From DDH964 sp963763205 (lineage in GTDB: Bacteria > Desulfobacterota > Desulfuromonadia > Desulfuromonadales > DDH964): 64,000 nucleotides of DNA. This document shows positions 25,917-34,377 of this stretch, piece after piece; position 1 is the first letter of the stretch, and the number at the start of each line of letters is the position of its first letter. The stretch spans positions 372,001 to 436,000 of the forward strand of contig CAVXNQ010000002.1 in assembly GCA_963763205.1 (NCBI GenBank). Reading direction: 5' to 3'. The notes below the pieces were generated by a model, which had not been told where the DNA came from, made no database searches, and saw only the letters and a program-made list of their open reading frames with translations. The translations under genes and the position numbers were made by a program.

Positions 25917-27263
25917 CTAAATCAGCTGCCTCGCGGCGGTCTGCACCGGGTCCCAGACCGGCGAATAGGGCGGGGCGTAGCTGAGGTCCAGATCGACCAG
26001 CTCCTGCACCGTCATCCCCGCCGTCAGCGCCGTCGCCAGCACGTCGATGCGCTTGGCGGCTCCTTCCATGCCGACGATCTGGCCACCGAGCAGCCGGCCG
26101 CTGCCCCGCTCCGCCAGCAGCTTGACGTGGATCGGCCCCGCCCCCGGGTAGTAGCCGGCCCGGGTCCGGGTCTTGATCGTCGCGGCCGCGAATTCCAGGC
26201 CAAGCGCGCGGATCTCCCGCTCCTGCAGCCCGGTACGGGCCACTTCGTACTGGCAGATCTTGCTCACCGCCGTGCCGACCACCCCGGGAAAGGTCGCATA
26301 GCCGCCGGCAAGGTTGATCCCGGCCACCGCCCCCTGCTTGTTGGCCACCGTCCCCAGCGCCACGTAAAAGGGCTGCCGGCTCACGCGGTGGTAGGTTTCG
26401 CCGCAGTCGCCGGCGGCCCAGATCCCCGCCACCCCGGTCTGCTGCCGGGAATTGACGCGGATCGCCCCCTGGACCCCCAACTCCAGCCCCGCCGCGGCGG
26501 CCAGCTCGCTGTTGGGACGCACCCCCAGGCCGAGGATGACCAGGTCGGCCGGCAGGGTGCGCTGGTCGGTAACCACGGCACGAACCCGGCCACCTTTCGT
26601 CTCGAAGCCGGTCACCGACTCTGCCAGGTAGAGGATAACTCCAACCCGGCGCAGGGACTCGGAAACGAGTGACCCCATGTCCGGATCGAGGGTGTCCATC
26701 ACCTGCGGCCCGCGCTGCACCAATGAAACCTTGAGCCCCTGCCGCACCAGGGCCTCGGCCATCTCCAGGCCGATGTAACCGCCGCCGACGACCACCGCCT
26801 GCCGGGGCCGTTCTTCCGCCAGCGCCATCTGCACCCGGATGCCGCTCTGCAGGGTCGACAGGCCGTAGATGCCGACGCCCTCCCGACCCGGCAGGTCGGG
26901 GCAGAAGGGACTGGCACCGGTGGCGATCAGCAACTGGTCGTAAGCCTCGTCGAACTCCTCCCCCGTCGCCAGGTCGCGCACCCGCACCCGCTGCCGGGCG
27001 GGGTCGACGGCCCGCACCTCGTGGCGCACTCGGGCATCGATGGCATACTGGTCGCGGAAGACCTCCGGGCTGCGCTCGACGAGTTTCTCGGTCTCTTCGA
27101 CCAGCCCGCCGATCAGGTAGGGGATGCCGCAGGCCGAATAGGAGGTATGGGGACTGCGCTCGAAGACGATGATCTCCCGCTGCGCATCCTCGCGGCGAAC
27201 CTTGGCCGCCGCGCTCATCCCCGCGGCGTCCCCACCGATCACGATCAGACGCTCCCGGCTCAT
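25917..27263 (-). CDS. CoA-disulfide reductase/NADH oxidase-like flavoprotein
   Basis: A 448-residue pyridine nucleotide-disulfide oxidoreductase. The FAD site is IVIGGDAAGMSAA, the redox Cys lies in SYSACGIPYLIGG as in CoA-disulfide reductases, the NAD(P)H site is VVVGGGYIGLEMAEAL, and the second FAD motif is GIWAAGDCGETYH. Such enzymes reduce CoA disulfide, persulfides or O2. It is the last gene of a three-gene unit after DedA, overlapping it by ATGA. Which electron acceptor is used cannot be told from sequence. Confidence 0.9.
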   Translation of the reverse strand: MSRERLIVIGGDAAGMSAAAKVRREDAQREIIVFERSPHTSYSACGIPYLIGGLVEETEKLVERSPEVFRDQYAIDARVRHEVRAVDPARQRVRVRDLATGEEFDEAYDQLLIATGASPFCPDLPGREGVGIYGLSTLQSGIRVQMALAEERPRQAVVVGGGYIGLEMAEALVRQGLKVSLVQRGPQVMDTLDPDMGSLVSESLRRVGVILYLAESVTGFETKGGRVRAVVTDQRTLPADLVILGLGVRPNSELAAAAGLELGVQGAIRVNSRQQTGVAGIWAAGDCGETYHRVSRQPFYVALGTVANKQGAVAGINLAGGYATFPGVVGTAVSKICQYEVARTGLQEREIRALGLEFAAATIKTRTRAGYYPGAGPIHVKLLAERGSGRLLGGQIVGMEGAAKRIDVLATALTAGMTVQELVDLDLSYAPPYSPVWDPVQTAARQLI

Positions 27264-27880
27264 GATGAATCCTCCTTGGTCCTTTTCCTGTCACGCCAGC
27301 GCCGGAATCCGGCCAGCAGGGCCAGCACCGCCACCAACCCGGCGACGGCAACCAGCTCATGGCGGCGCAGCTGATCGGCCAATCCGCGCCACTTCTCCCC
27401 CAGCCAGAAGCCGCCGAGGACGAAGGTCGAGCTCCAGATCAGGGCACCGGAGTAGGCGAACAGGGCGAATTCCGGCCAGCGCAACTCCGAGGTCCCGGCG
27501 ACGATCGCCACCAGGTGACGGACGCCGGGGAGGTAGAATCCAAAGGTCAGCAGCCAGCGGCCGCGGCGGTCATACCACTCCCGCACCCGCTGCAGCCGCG
27601 CCTCGTCGAGATGGAGCAGAAAGCCCCAGCGGCGGATCAGCAGCCGCCCCGGGCCGAGCCCCAGCAGGAAACTGACGGTGATCCCCGCGGAGGCCCCGGC
27701 AAAGGCCGTCAGGATGGTCGGCAGCAGGTGCAGTTCCTGGTGCTGCACGAGGTAGCCGGCGAAGAGCAGCAGCCACTCATCGGGGACCGGCAGCCCGACG
27801 ATCCCCGCCAGCAGCAGCAGGAAGATCGCCCCGTAACCGTATTGATGCACCCAGGGGAGGAGGGATTCGAAGGAAGGCAC
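27260..27880 (-). CDS. DedA family membrane protein
   Basis: A 206-residue integral membrane protein of the DedA/SNARE-associated family, linked to membrane lipid flipping and proton-motive-force-dependent homeostasis. The signature GLPVPDEWLLLFAGYL and the GFYLPGVRHLVAIVAG re-entrant segment are present, with four to five hydrophobic stretches. It overlaps the reductase gene downstream and lies ten bases after the hydrolase gene. Confidence 0.9.
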   Translation of the reverse strand: MPSFESLLPWVHQYGYGAIFLLLLAGIVGLPVPDEWLLLFAGYLVQHQELHLLPTILTAFAGASAGITVSFLLGLGPGRLLIRRWGFLLHLDEARLQRVREWYDRRGRWLLTFGFYLPGVRHLVAIVAGTSELRWPEFALFAYSGALIWSSTFVLGGFWLGEKWRGLADQLRRHELVAVAGLVAVLALLAGFRRWRDRKRTKEDSS

Positions 27881-27889
27881 CGCTTCTCC

Positions 27890-28669
27890 TCAGGCGGGCA
27901 GCCGCTCCAGGAACGTCCGCAGGCAGGTGTTGAAGGCCGCCGGCTGTTCCAGGTTGACCAGGTGGCCGCCGCCGGCGATCAGGCAGCCGCTGGAGCGGGG
28001 CAGGCCGTCGAGCAGCACCCGGTAGGAGGCGGCGCCGAGCAGCTGGTCTTCGGCGCCGCCGATGACCAGGGCGGGGAGGTCGAAGCCGGGCAGGCGGGCG
28101 CTGTAGTCGGGCCGGTCGCGCATCGCCAGCAGGGCCGCCGCCAGACCTTCGGGGGTTGCCCGGCCCATCCAGCCCCGCACCTGCTCCGCCAGCTCCGGCC
28201 GGCCGGCGGCGGTACCGGGGGCGAAGAGAATTTCAGCGAAACCGTCGACAACCTCTGCCGTTCTTCCGGCGCGGGCAGCGGCGGCCAGCCGGGTCCGTCG
28301 CTCTTTGCCGGCCGGGTCGTCGCCCTCGGCACGGGTGGCGATGAACACCGCCGCTGCCACCCGCTGCCGGTGGCGCGCGAGGAGGTTGAGCAGGATGTAG
28401 CCCCCCATCGACATGCCGGCGACTACCGCCCGCTCGATTCCTTGCGCATCGAGCAGGGCCACCAGGAAATCGGCATATTCATCCATGCTGGCGCCGACCA
28501 TCGGCGCGGTATTGCCGCCGAAACCCGGCAGATCCGGGGCCAGCAGGCGCCAGCCCGCCGCGGCCAGCCCATCGAGCTGCGGCTGCCACATCGCCGCGGC
28601 GAGCGGGAAGCCGTGAACCAGCAACAGCACCCGTGCGTCCTCTCCGCTTCTCCCCTGCCCCCTGCCCAT
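27890..28669 (-). CDS. Alpha/beta hydrolase
   Basis: A 259-residue alpha/beta-fold hydrolase. LLLVHGFPLAAAMW supplies the oxyanion region, GMSMGGYILLNLL the nucleophile elbow (Ser), VIGGAEDQLLG the acid strand, and GGGHLVNLEQP the catalytic His. Substrate unknown. The start at 28669 was chosen because GGAGGTGAAC lies directly before this ATG; a longer frame upstream has no family similarity. It heads the unit with DedA and the flavoprotein. Confidence 0.88.
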   Translation of the reverse strand: MGRGQGRSGEDARVLLLVHGFPLAAAMWQPQLDGLAAAGWRLLAPDLPGFGGNTAPMVGASMDEYADFLVALLDAQGIERAVVAGMSMGGYILLNLLARHRQRVAAAVFIATRAEGDDPAGKERRTRLAAAARAGRTAEVVDGFAEILFAPGTAAGRPELAEQVRGWMGRATPEGLAAALLAMRDRPDYSARLPGFDLPALVIGGAEDQLLGAASYRVLLDGLPRSSGCLIAGGGHLVNLEQPAAFNTCLRTFLERLPA

Positions 28670-28865
28670 GTTCACCTCCGTGGTTATGGCTCTTTCCAGC
28701 CGCTCCTGCAGATCGACCGTCGCTCCCCTCGCCGTATAGTCTAATCGATAATCCAGGATCTGCCGAATGGGCTCCGGGGGCGAGGGGCATCCCATCACCG
28801 CCCCCCCCGGCTGCCGGCGCCCGTTCGGCGGAGGTCCGCACCTTCCCCCGCAGAATGGGACGCCT

Positions 28866-28895
28866 AAAAAAGATGCCGGGCTCGCGCCCGGCATC
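28866..28895 (-). terminator. Rho-independent terminator of the hydrolase-side leader or the upstream two-component operon boundary
   Basis: GATGCCGGGC and GCCCGGCATC form a perfect ten-pair stem with a four-base loop, followed on the minus strand by TTTTTT. It lies 30 bases past the stop of the response regulator gene and ends that operon. Confidence 0.9.
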
Positions 28896-28924
28896 CGGTT
28901 GTTTCACTCTACCCAAAAAGCCTT

Positions 28925-30298
28925 TCAGAGGAACCCGAACTTTTTCATCCGGTAGCGGAAGGCATCGATCCCCAGGCTGAGTTTGCGTGCCGCCTTGGAC
29001 TGGTTCCCCTCGGAGATCTCCAGCGCCTGACGGATCAATTCCCGTTCCACGTCTTCGATATCGATGCCTTCCGGGGGGAGGCGGAAACCGGCCGGGCCGC
29101 CGCTGCCGCTCAGGCCGGTCTTGGCGACGAGTTCCTGGGGGAGATGTTCCAGCAGCAGGGTCTCCTCGTTCTCGAGAATGATCGCCCGCTCGATGATGTT
29201 CTTCAGTTCCCGGATGTTCCCGGGCCAGGGATAGTCGCTCAGAAACTTTTCGGCCATCTTCGAGATGCCGCGGACGTTCTTGCCGAATTCGCGATTGAAG
29301 TGCTGGATGAAATGCTCGGCCAGCGGCAGGATATCCTCCCGCCGCTCCCGCAATGGCGGGAGGAAGATGGGAATGACCTGGAGCCGGTAGTAGAGGTCGT
29401 TGCGGAAGGTCTTCTCCTCGATCGCCTTGAGCAGGTCCTTGTTGGTGGCGGAGATGATGCGGACGTCGACGGGGATCTCCTTGGTGCCGCCGACCCGGCG
29501 GAACGCCCGCTCTTCCAGAACGCGCAGCAGCTTGGCCTGCATCCCCGGGTCCATATCGCCGATTTCGTCGAGGAAGATCGTCCCGCCGTCGGCGGTTTCG
29601 AACAGTCCCTTCTTCTGCACCTTGGCGTCGGTAAAGGCCCCCTTCTCATAGCCCATCAGTTCGCTTTCCAGCAGGGTCTCCGGGACCGCGGCACAGTTGA
29701 TGGCCATGAAGGGCTTCTCGGCCCGGGCGCTCTCCCAGTGGATCGCCTTGGCGATCAGCTCCTTGCCGGTACCGCTCTCCCCCTGGATGAGGACGGTGCT
29801 GGCATCGCTGCGGGCGATCTTTTCCACCATCGCCAGAACGTTCTGCATGTGCTGGCTCTGACCGATGAGGTTGGTGATGCCGTATTTGCGGGTCTGCTCG
29901 GAGCGCAGGTGGGCGACCTCGCGCTTGAGCTGGCCGGTCTCCAGGGCCTTTTTGATGACGATCGCCAGTTCGTCGAGGTTGAAGGGCTTGTTGATATAGT
30001 CGTAGGCGCCCAGGCGCATCGCCTTGACCGCCGTCTCGAGCACGCCAAGGGCGGTGACCATGATGACGGTAACCTCCTCGTCGTGCTCCTTGATCCTCTC
30101 CAGGGTCTCGAGCCCATTGATCCCCGGCAACTGAATGTCGAGCAGCACCAATTCCGGCAACTCCTCGCGGACCAGGCGCAGGGCCTCTTCGCCGGAGCCG
30201 GCGGTGAAGACCTCGTACCCCTGTTTTTTCAGGTTCTGTTCCAGCGACCAGCGAATCAGCTGTTCGTCATCGACAACCAGGATTTTTTGTCTACGCAC
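28925..30298 (-). CDS. Sigma-54-dependent response regulator, NtrC family
   Basis: A 457-residue activator. The receiver domain (ILVVDDEQ; phospho-acceptor Asp54 in LVLLDIQLPGING) is followed by an AAA+ domain with Walker A GESGTGKE (173-180) and Walker B GGTIFLDEIGD, and by a Fis-type helix-turn-helix ending (NQSKAARKLSLGIDAFRYRMKKFG). The sigma-54 contact loop reads GAFTDA (220-225), not the canonical GAFTGA. It should activate genes with -24/-12 promoters on phosphorylation by the heme-binding kinase, whose gene overlaps it by eight bases. Confidence 0.93.
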   Translation of the reverse strand: MRRQKILVVDDEQLIRWSLEQNLKKQGYEVFTAGSGEEALRLVREELPELVLLDIQLPGINGLETLERIKEHDEEVTVIMVTALGVLETAVKAMRLGAYDYINKPFNLDELAIVIKKALETGQLKREVAHLRSEQTRKYGITNLIGQSQHMQNVLAMVEKIARSDASTVLIQGESGTGKELIAKAIHWESARAEKPFMAINCAAVPETLLESELMGYEKGAFTDAKVQKKGLFETADGGTIFLDEIGDMDPGMQAKLLRVLEERAFRRVGGTKEIPVDVRIISATNKDLLKAIEEKTFRNDLYYRLQVIPIFLPPLRERREDILPLAEHFIQHFNREFGKNVRGISKMAEKFLSDYPWPGNIRELKNIIERAIILENEETLLLEHLPQELVAKTGLSGSGGPAGFRLPPEGIDIEDVERELIRQALEISEGNQSKAARKLSLGIDAFRYRMKKFGFL

Positions 30299-31787
30299 GC
30301 AAGCCCTCGCTTTCGTTTTCCGGCCGGCCGACGACCACCGGCAGCTCGATGATGAAGGTGGTACCTTCCCCGACCCGGCTCTGGACGCGGAGGGAACCGC
30401 CGTGTTCCTCCAGCAGTCGCCGGCAGATGGGGAGCCCGAGGCCGGTCCCCTGGGTTTTGGTGGTGTGAAAGGGGATGAAGATCCGCTCCAGATCCGCTTC
30501 GGGAATCCCCTTGCCGGTATCGGTGACCAGGACCCGGACCCGGGCCTGGCCCTCTCCCGTCCAGGGCTCGGTCTGGATGCTCAGGGTGCCGCCGTCGGGC
30601 ATCGCCTGGATGGCATTGATGATAACGTTGAACAGCACCTGTTGAATCTGCTTCTCGTCGACCCAGACCGGCGGCAGGTCCCGGGTCAGTTCCTTGATCC
30701 GGTGGATGTTGCGTGCCTCGGGGTGCTGGGAGATGAAAAAGAGGGTCTTCTTGACCAGGCTGTTGATGTTGACGTAGCCGAACTCCGGGGTCCCCGGGCG
30801 GCCGAAATAGAGGAGGTCGGTCGAGGTCTTGTCGAGCCGGGCGATCTGCTCCAGGACCTGGCGGAAGATCTCGCGGCGGCCGTCGTCCTCGGGCAGGTCG
30901 TCGGCCAGCACCGAGATCGCGCCGCTGATGCCGGCCAGCGGATTCTTGATCTCGTGGGCGATGCCGGTGGCCATCTCGCCGATCGAGGCGAGCCGGTCGG
31001 CGCGCTCCATTTGCTGGAAATGGTACTGCTCGAGTTCCTGCTTCGCCTTCTCCAGGTTGACCACCATGGAGGTGAAGCTGCGCATCAGGCTGCCCATCTC
31101 GTCGGTGGCATTACTCTCCATGCGCACCGAAAGGTCTCCCTGCTCGACCTGCGCCATCTTGGCGGCCATCTCCTGCATCGGGCGTTTGATCAGGCGTACC
31201 AGAATGAGGGAGATCCCGGCCGAGAGGAGCAGGACGATGACCGCCGTCGACAGGAGGAAGAACCGCGACGATTCGCGCAGGCGCTGGGTGGTATTGGCCA
31301 GGGAATAATTGAGGTTGAGCACCCCGATCACCTTGCGTCCGGGGCCGTGGCAGAGAAAGCAGTGCGCGTCGGAGACGATCGGCTTGACCATCCCCAGCAC
31401 CTCCTCGCCGTCGATCCGGAAGATCCCCTGGTGACGGTGGTTGGCAAACAGTCCCAGGTCGAAGTTGTCGACCCGGCTGCCGATTTCCTCCGGGTGCGCC
31501 GACTTGAGGATCGTGCCGTCGGGATCAAAGATCCGCACCTGGGTCAACTGGTGGTTGCGCCCGACCAGTTCCAGGATGGTCTGGACGTCTTCGCTGTTGC
31601 CGATGCGCATCGAGTTGAAGATCGATTTTTCGACGGTCGACAGCAGCAGCTCGGCACTCTCGCGGGTCGAGTTGACCAGGTGCTGTTCTTCACGCTGGAT
31701 ATGGAACAGCGTCAGGATCCCGATGCCGGTGGCCAGCAGCAGAATACTCAGGATGATAACGCGGGAGATCAGGCTCTTGATGAACAA
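30291..31787 (-). CDS. Sensor histidine kinase with a periplasmic c-type heme motif
   Basis: A 498-residue membrane kinase. Helix one spans about 8-29, the periplasmic sensor about 30-174, helix two about 175-198, then HAMP, HisKA with the phosphorylated His278 in GIAHEIKNPLAGI, and HATPase_c (NVIINAIQAMPDGG, GTGLGLPICRRLLEEHGG). The sensor contains CFLCH at 143-147, a covalent heme c attachment site, next to GPGRKVIGVLNLNYSL. Such a heme could report redox state, NO or another ligand. It forms an operon with the NtrC-type regulator and no other gene. Confidence 0.93.
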   Translation of the reverse strand: MFIKSLISRVIILSILLLATGIGILTLFHIQREEQHLVNSTRESAELLLSTVEKSIFNSMRIGNSEDVQTILELVGRNHQLTQVRIFDPDGTILKSAHPEEIGSRVDNFDLGLFANHRHQGIFRIDGEEVLGMVKPIVSDAHCFLCHGPGRKVIGVLNLNYSLANTTQRLRESSRFFLLSTAVIVLLLSAGISLILVRLIKRPMQEMAAKMAQVEQGDLSVRMESNATDEMGSLMRSFTSMVVNLEKAKQELEQYHFQQMERADRLASIGEMATGIAHEIKNPLAGISGAISVLADDLPEDDGRREIFRQVLEQIARLDKTSTDLLYFGRPGTPEFGYVNINSLVKKTLFFISQHPEARNIHRIKELTRDLPPVWVDEKQIQQVLFNVIINAIQAMPDGGTLSIQTEPWTGEGQARVRVLVTDTGKGIPEADLERIFIPFHTTKTQGTGLGLPICRRLLEEHGGSLRVQSRVGEGTTFIIELPVVVGRPENESEGLRA

Positions 31788-31827
31788 CAGGTCACCTCGG
31801 AACGTTCCGGTGCACGGCCGGGCCGGC

Positions 31828-32769
31828 TCAGCGCTTGCGCTGCAACACCCGCTCGGCGGCTTCCACCAGGTGCGCGGGGGTCAGGCCGTAATGAGCCAGC
31901 AGTTCTTCCGCGGTCCCCGACTGGCCGAAGACGTCGCGCAGCCCGACCCGCTCCACCGGCACCGGGAACCCTTCGGCAAGGGCCTCGCAGACCGCTCCGC
32001 CCAGCCCGCCGAGGACCGAATGCTCCTCGGCGGTGACGATGGCCCCGGTCTCCCGGGCGGCCTTGAGCAGCAGGTCGACGTCGAGAGGCTTGATGGTGCC
32101 GAGATGAACGACCCGCGCCGAGATCTTCTCCTCGGCGAGAATCCGCGCCGCATCGAGGGCCTGGGCGGTCATCAGACCGGTGGTCACGAAGGTGAGATCG
32201 GTTCCCTCGCGCAGGGTCGCCCCGCGGCCGATGGCGAAGTCGCAGCCGCCGGCAAAGACCGTCGGCACCTTGGAGCGTCCGAGGCGGACGTAGACCGGCC
32301 CCCGGTAGGCGGCGACGGCACGGATCGCCGCCAGGGTCTCCGGACCGTCGGCAGGGCAGAGCACGGTCATGTTCGGCAGGGCGCGCATGATCGCCAGGTC
32401 CTCCACCGACTGGTGGGAGCCGCCGTCTTCGCCGACGGTGATCCCGCCGTGGGTGGCGACCAGCTTGACGTTCATCTTGGGATAGGCCATGGATTGGCGG
32501 ACCTGTTCGAAAGCCCGGCCGGCGGCGAATACCGCAAAGGTCGAGGCGAAGGGGATCATTCCGCCGGCCGCCAGCCCGGCCGCCATGCCGACCATGTTGG
32601 CCTCGGCGATGCCGGCGTTGAAGAAGCGCTGCGGGAACTCCTTGGCGAAGAGGGCGGTCTTGGTCGACCCGGAGAGGTCGGCATCGAGGGCCACCACCCG
32701 CGGGTTCTCCCGACCGAGTTCCACCAGTGCCTTGCCGTAGGCGTCGCGTGTTGCAATCATTTCACTCAT
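31828..32769 (-). CDS. Transketolase, C-terminal subunit
   Basis: A 313-residue protein covering the pyrimidine-binding and C-terminal domains of transketolase: TRDAYGKALVELG, FNAGIAEANMVGMAAGLA, THGGITVGEDGGSHQSVEDLA, and a C-terminal domain with VHLGTIKPLDVD. It should pair with the product of the next gene upstream to form a split thiamine-diphosphate enzyme of the non-oxidative pentose phosphate pathway. The start is uncertain between 32769 and 32760, since neither has a strong ribosome-binding site. The 112-base gap to the N-terminal subunit gene carries repetitive filler. Confidence 0.92.
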   Translation of the reverse strand: MSEMIATRDAYGKALVELGRENPRVVALDADLSGSTKTALFAKEFPQRFFNAGIAEANMVGMAAGLAAGGMIPFASTFAVFAAGRAFEQVRQSMAYPKMNVKLVATHGGITVGEDGGSHQSVEDLAIMRALPNMTVLCPADGPETLAAIRAVAAYRGPVYVRLGRSKVPTVFAGGCDFAIGRGATLREGTDLTFVTTGLMTAQALDAARILAEEKISARVVHLGTIKPLDVDLLLKAARETGAIVTAEEHSVLGGLGGAVCEALAEGFPVPVERVGLRDVFGQSGTAEELLAHYGLTPAHLVEAAERVLQRKR

Positions 32770-32881
32770 GAATAAACCCGTGATTGGTAAATGGTCATTA
32801 GTGATTGGAAGGTCGAGCCGGTGATCGGCGGCGCGATTGGGGATGAGATCCATCTCGCCACTCGCCGCGCCTCACCGCCCC

Positions 32882-33709
32882 CTAGGAATGCCCCAGATGC
32901 TCCAGCGCCTGGCCCAGCTCCTCGTCGCTCGGCGGCACCCCGTGGTAGCTCGCCTTGTGTTCGAAGAAGGGGACCCCTTTACCCTTGACGGTGCGGGCGA
33001 TGATCGCCGTCGGCTTGCCGGCGGTCTGCTCGGCATCGTCCAGGGCGCGGCTGATGGCCTGGATGTCGTGGCCGTCCACCTCCAGCACGTGCCAGTTGAA
33101 GGCGAGAAATTTCGGCCCGATCGGCGCCACGTTCATGACCTTGGCGACCTCGCCGTCGATCTGCAGGGCGTTGGCGTCGATGATGGCGCAGAGGTTGTCG
33201 AGCCCGTAATGGGCGGCCGCCATCGCCGCCTCCCAGACCTGCCCTTCCTGCAGTTCGCCGTCGCCGAGCACGGTAAAGACGCGGGAGGAGCGCTGGTCCA
33301 GGCGCGCCGCCAGCGCCAGGCCGACGGCCTGCGAAAAGCCCTGGCCGAGGGAGCCGGTGCAGACCTCCACCCCGGGAGTCTTGTTCATGTCGGGATGCCC
33401 CTGCAGATGGCTGCCGAGGCGGCGCAGATTCTTCAGGTCATCCCGTGGAAAGTAGCCGGCCTCGGCCAGGCAGGCGTAAAGGGCCGGCGCCGCGTGCCCC
33501 TTGGAGAGGACGAAACGGTCGCGATCCTCCCAGGCGGGATTGCTCGGGTCATGGCGCATCTTGTGAAAATAGAGAACCGTCAGCACGTCGATGGCCGACA
33601 GGCTGCCGCCGGTGTGCCCCGAGCGGGCGGAATTGAGCATCTTGAGTATTTCCACGCGCAGGTGCCGGGCGGTGTCGGCCAGTTCGCGAACGGTCTGGTC
33701 AGTCAGCAT
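32882..33709 (-). CDS. Transketolase, N-terminal subunit
   Basis: A 275-residue thiamine-diphosphate-binding half of transketolase. RSGHTGGSLSAIDVLTVLYF, SKGHAAPALYACLAEAG, GSLGQGFSQAVGLALAARL and the GDGELQEGQVWEAAMAAAHY cofactor motif are all present, as is the second-strand IIDANALQIDG. AAAGGAAAG precedes the chosen ATG; a longer frame adds 16 residues without family similarity. It lies upstream of the C-terminal subunit gene. Confidence 0.92.
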   Translation of the reverse strand: MLTDQTVRELADTARHLRVEILKMLNSARSGHTGGSLSAIDVLTVLYFHKMRHDPSNPAWEDRDRFVLSKGHAAPALYACLAEAGYFPRDDLKNLRRLGSHLQGHPDMNKTPGVEVCTGSLGQGFSQAVGLALAARLDQRSSRVFTVLGDGELQEGQVWEAAMAAAHYGLDNLCAIIDANALQIDGEVAKVMNVAPIGPKFLAFNWHVLEVDGHDIQAISRALDDAEQTAGKPTAIIARTVKGKGVPFFEHKASYHGVPPSDEELGQALEHLGHS

Positions 33710-33805
33710 GGGGGGAATCTTTCCTTTCTTGCCGGGCCGGGTAACGGCCGATGGCAACGGACAGTAACTGCAGTCGGTCCGGATCGGGTCGGCAGCAGCG
33801 GGAGT

Positions 33806-34306
33806 TTACTTGTCGTCCCCCACCAGGTAGGAGAGGATCATCTCGTCAAGGCTCAAATCCGGGCGTTTCGCTTCCGGTTTGTCTGGGCCGGGAGGGACCG
33901 GGAGAAGGGGCGCAGAGGTCTGGGTCGGCAGGGCGGCGACCGGGGCCTGCGACCTGCCGCCGGCGCTGCGACCGCAGCCGGCGGGCGGAGCGGCCGGCGC
34001 CTCCGCGGCAGAGGCGTCGGCAGCGGGAGCGGCAGCCGGACGCGAGCCGTCGATGATAGCGTCGAACTCGCCGTCCTTGAGCCGCCGCAGCATCTCCTTG
34101 TGCTGGGTCTTCATCAGGTCTTCCACCACCTGCTCAAGATGGTCGGTCGTGGCGATATCGGCGTAGGAGGTCTTCTTCGAGGCGAGGATCGTCCCTCCGT
34201 GGTAAAGGAGGGTGATGATATGGGGGTTCTTGCGGCCACTGTCCTCGGTCTGGACGTGGTAGACCTCACCCCGGTAGCGGAAATTGTGGTTGAAGCCGAC
34301 GACCAT
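33806..34306 (-). CDS. Conserved hypothetical protein with Pro/Ala-rich middle
   Basis: A 166-residue protein of unknown function. The first 90 residues form a compact domain: GFNHNFRYRGEVYHVQTEDS, NPHIITLLYHGGTILASKKTSY, then LEQVVEDLMKTQHKEMLRRL. A Pro/Ala-rich linker (about 95-140) leads to a short acidic tail, LSLDEMILSYLVGDD. I have the impression that this layout recurs in delta-proteobacteria but know no function. The ATG at 34306 has GGATAGGGG upstream. Confidence 0.75.
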   Translation of the reverse strand: MVVGFNHNFRYRGEVYHVQTEDSGRKNPHIITLLYHGGTILASKKTSYADIATTDHLEQVVEDLMKTQHKEMLRRLKDGEFDAIIDGSRPAAAPAADASAAEAPAAPPAGCGRSAGGRSQAPVAALPTQTSAPLLPVPPGPDKPEAKRPDLSLDEMILSYLVGDDK

Positions 34307-34377
34307 GCCAACCCCTATCCTAAACGGCGAAAAAACCAGCCTATTGTTAGCACAGTCCGCGAAATCACGCAAGCCAT

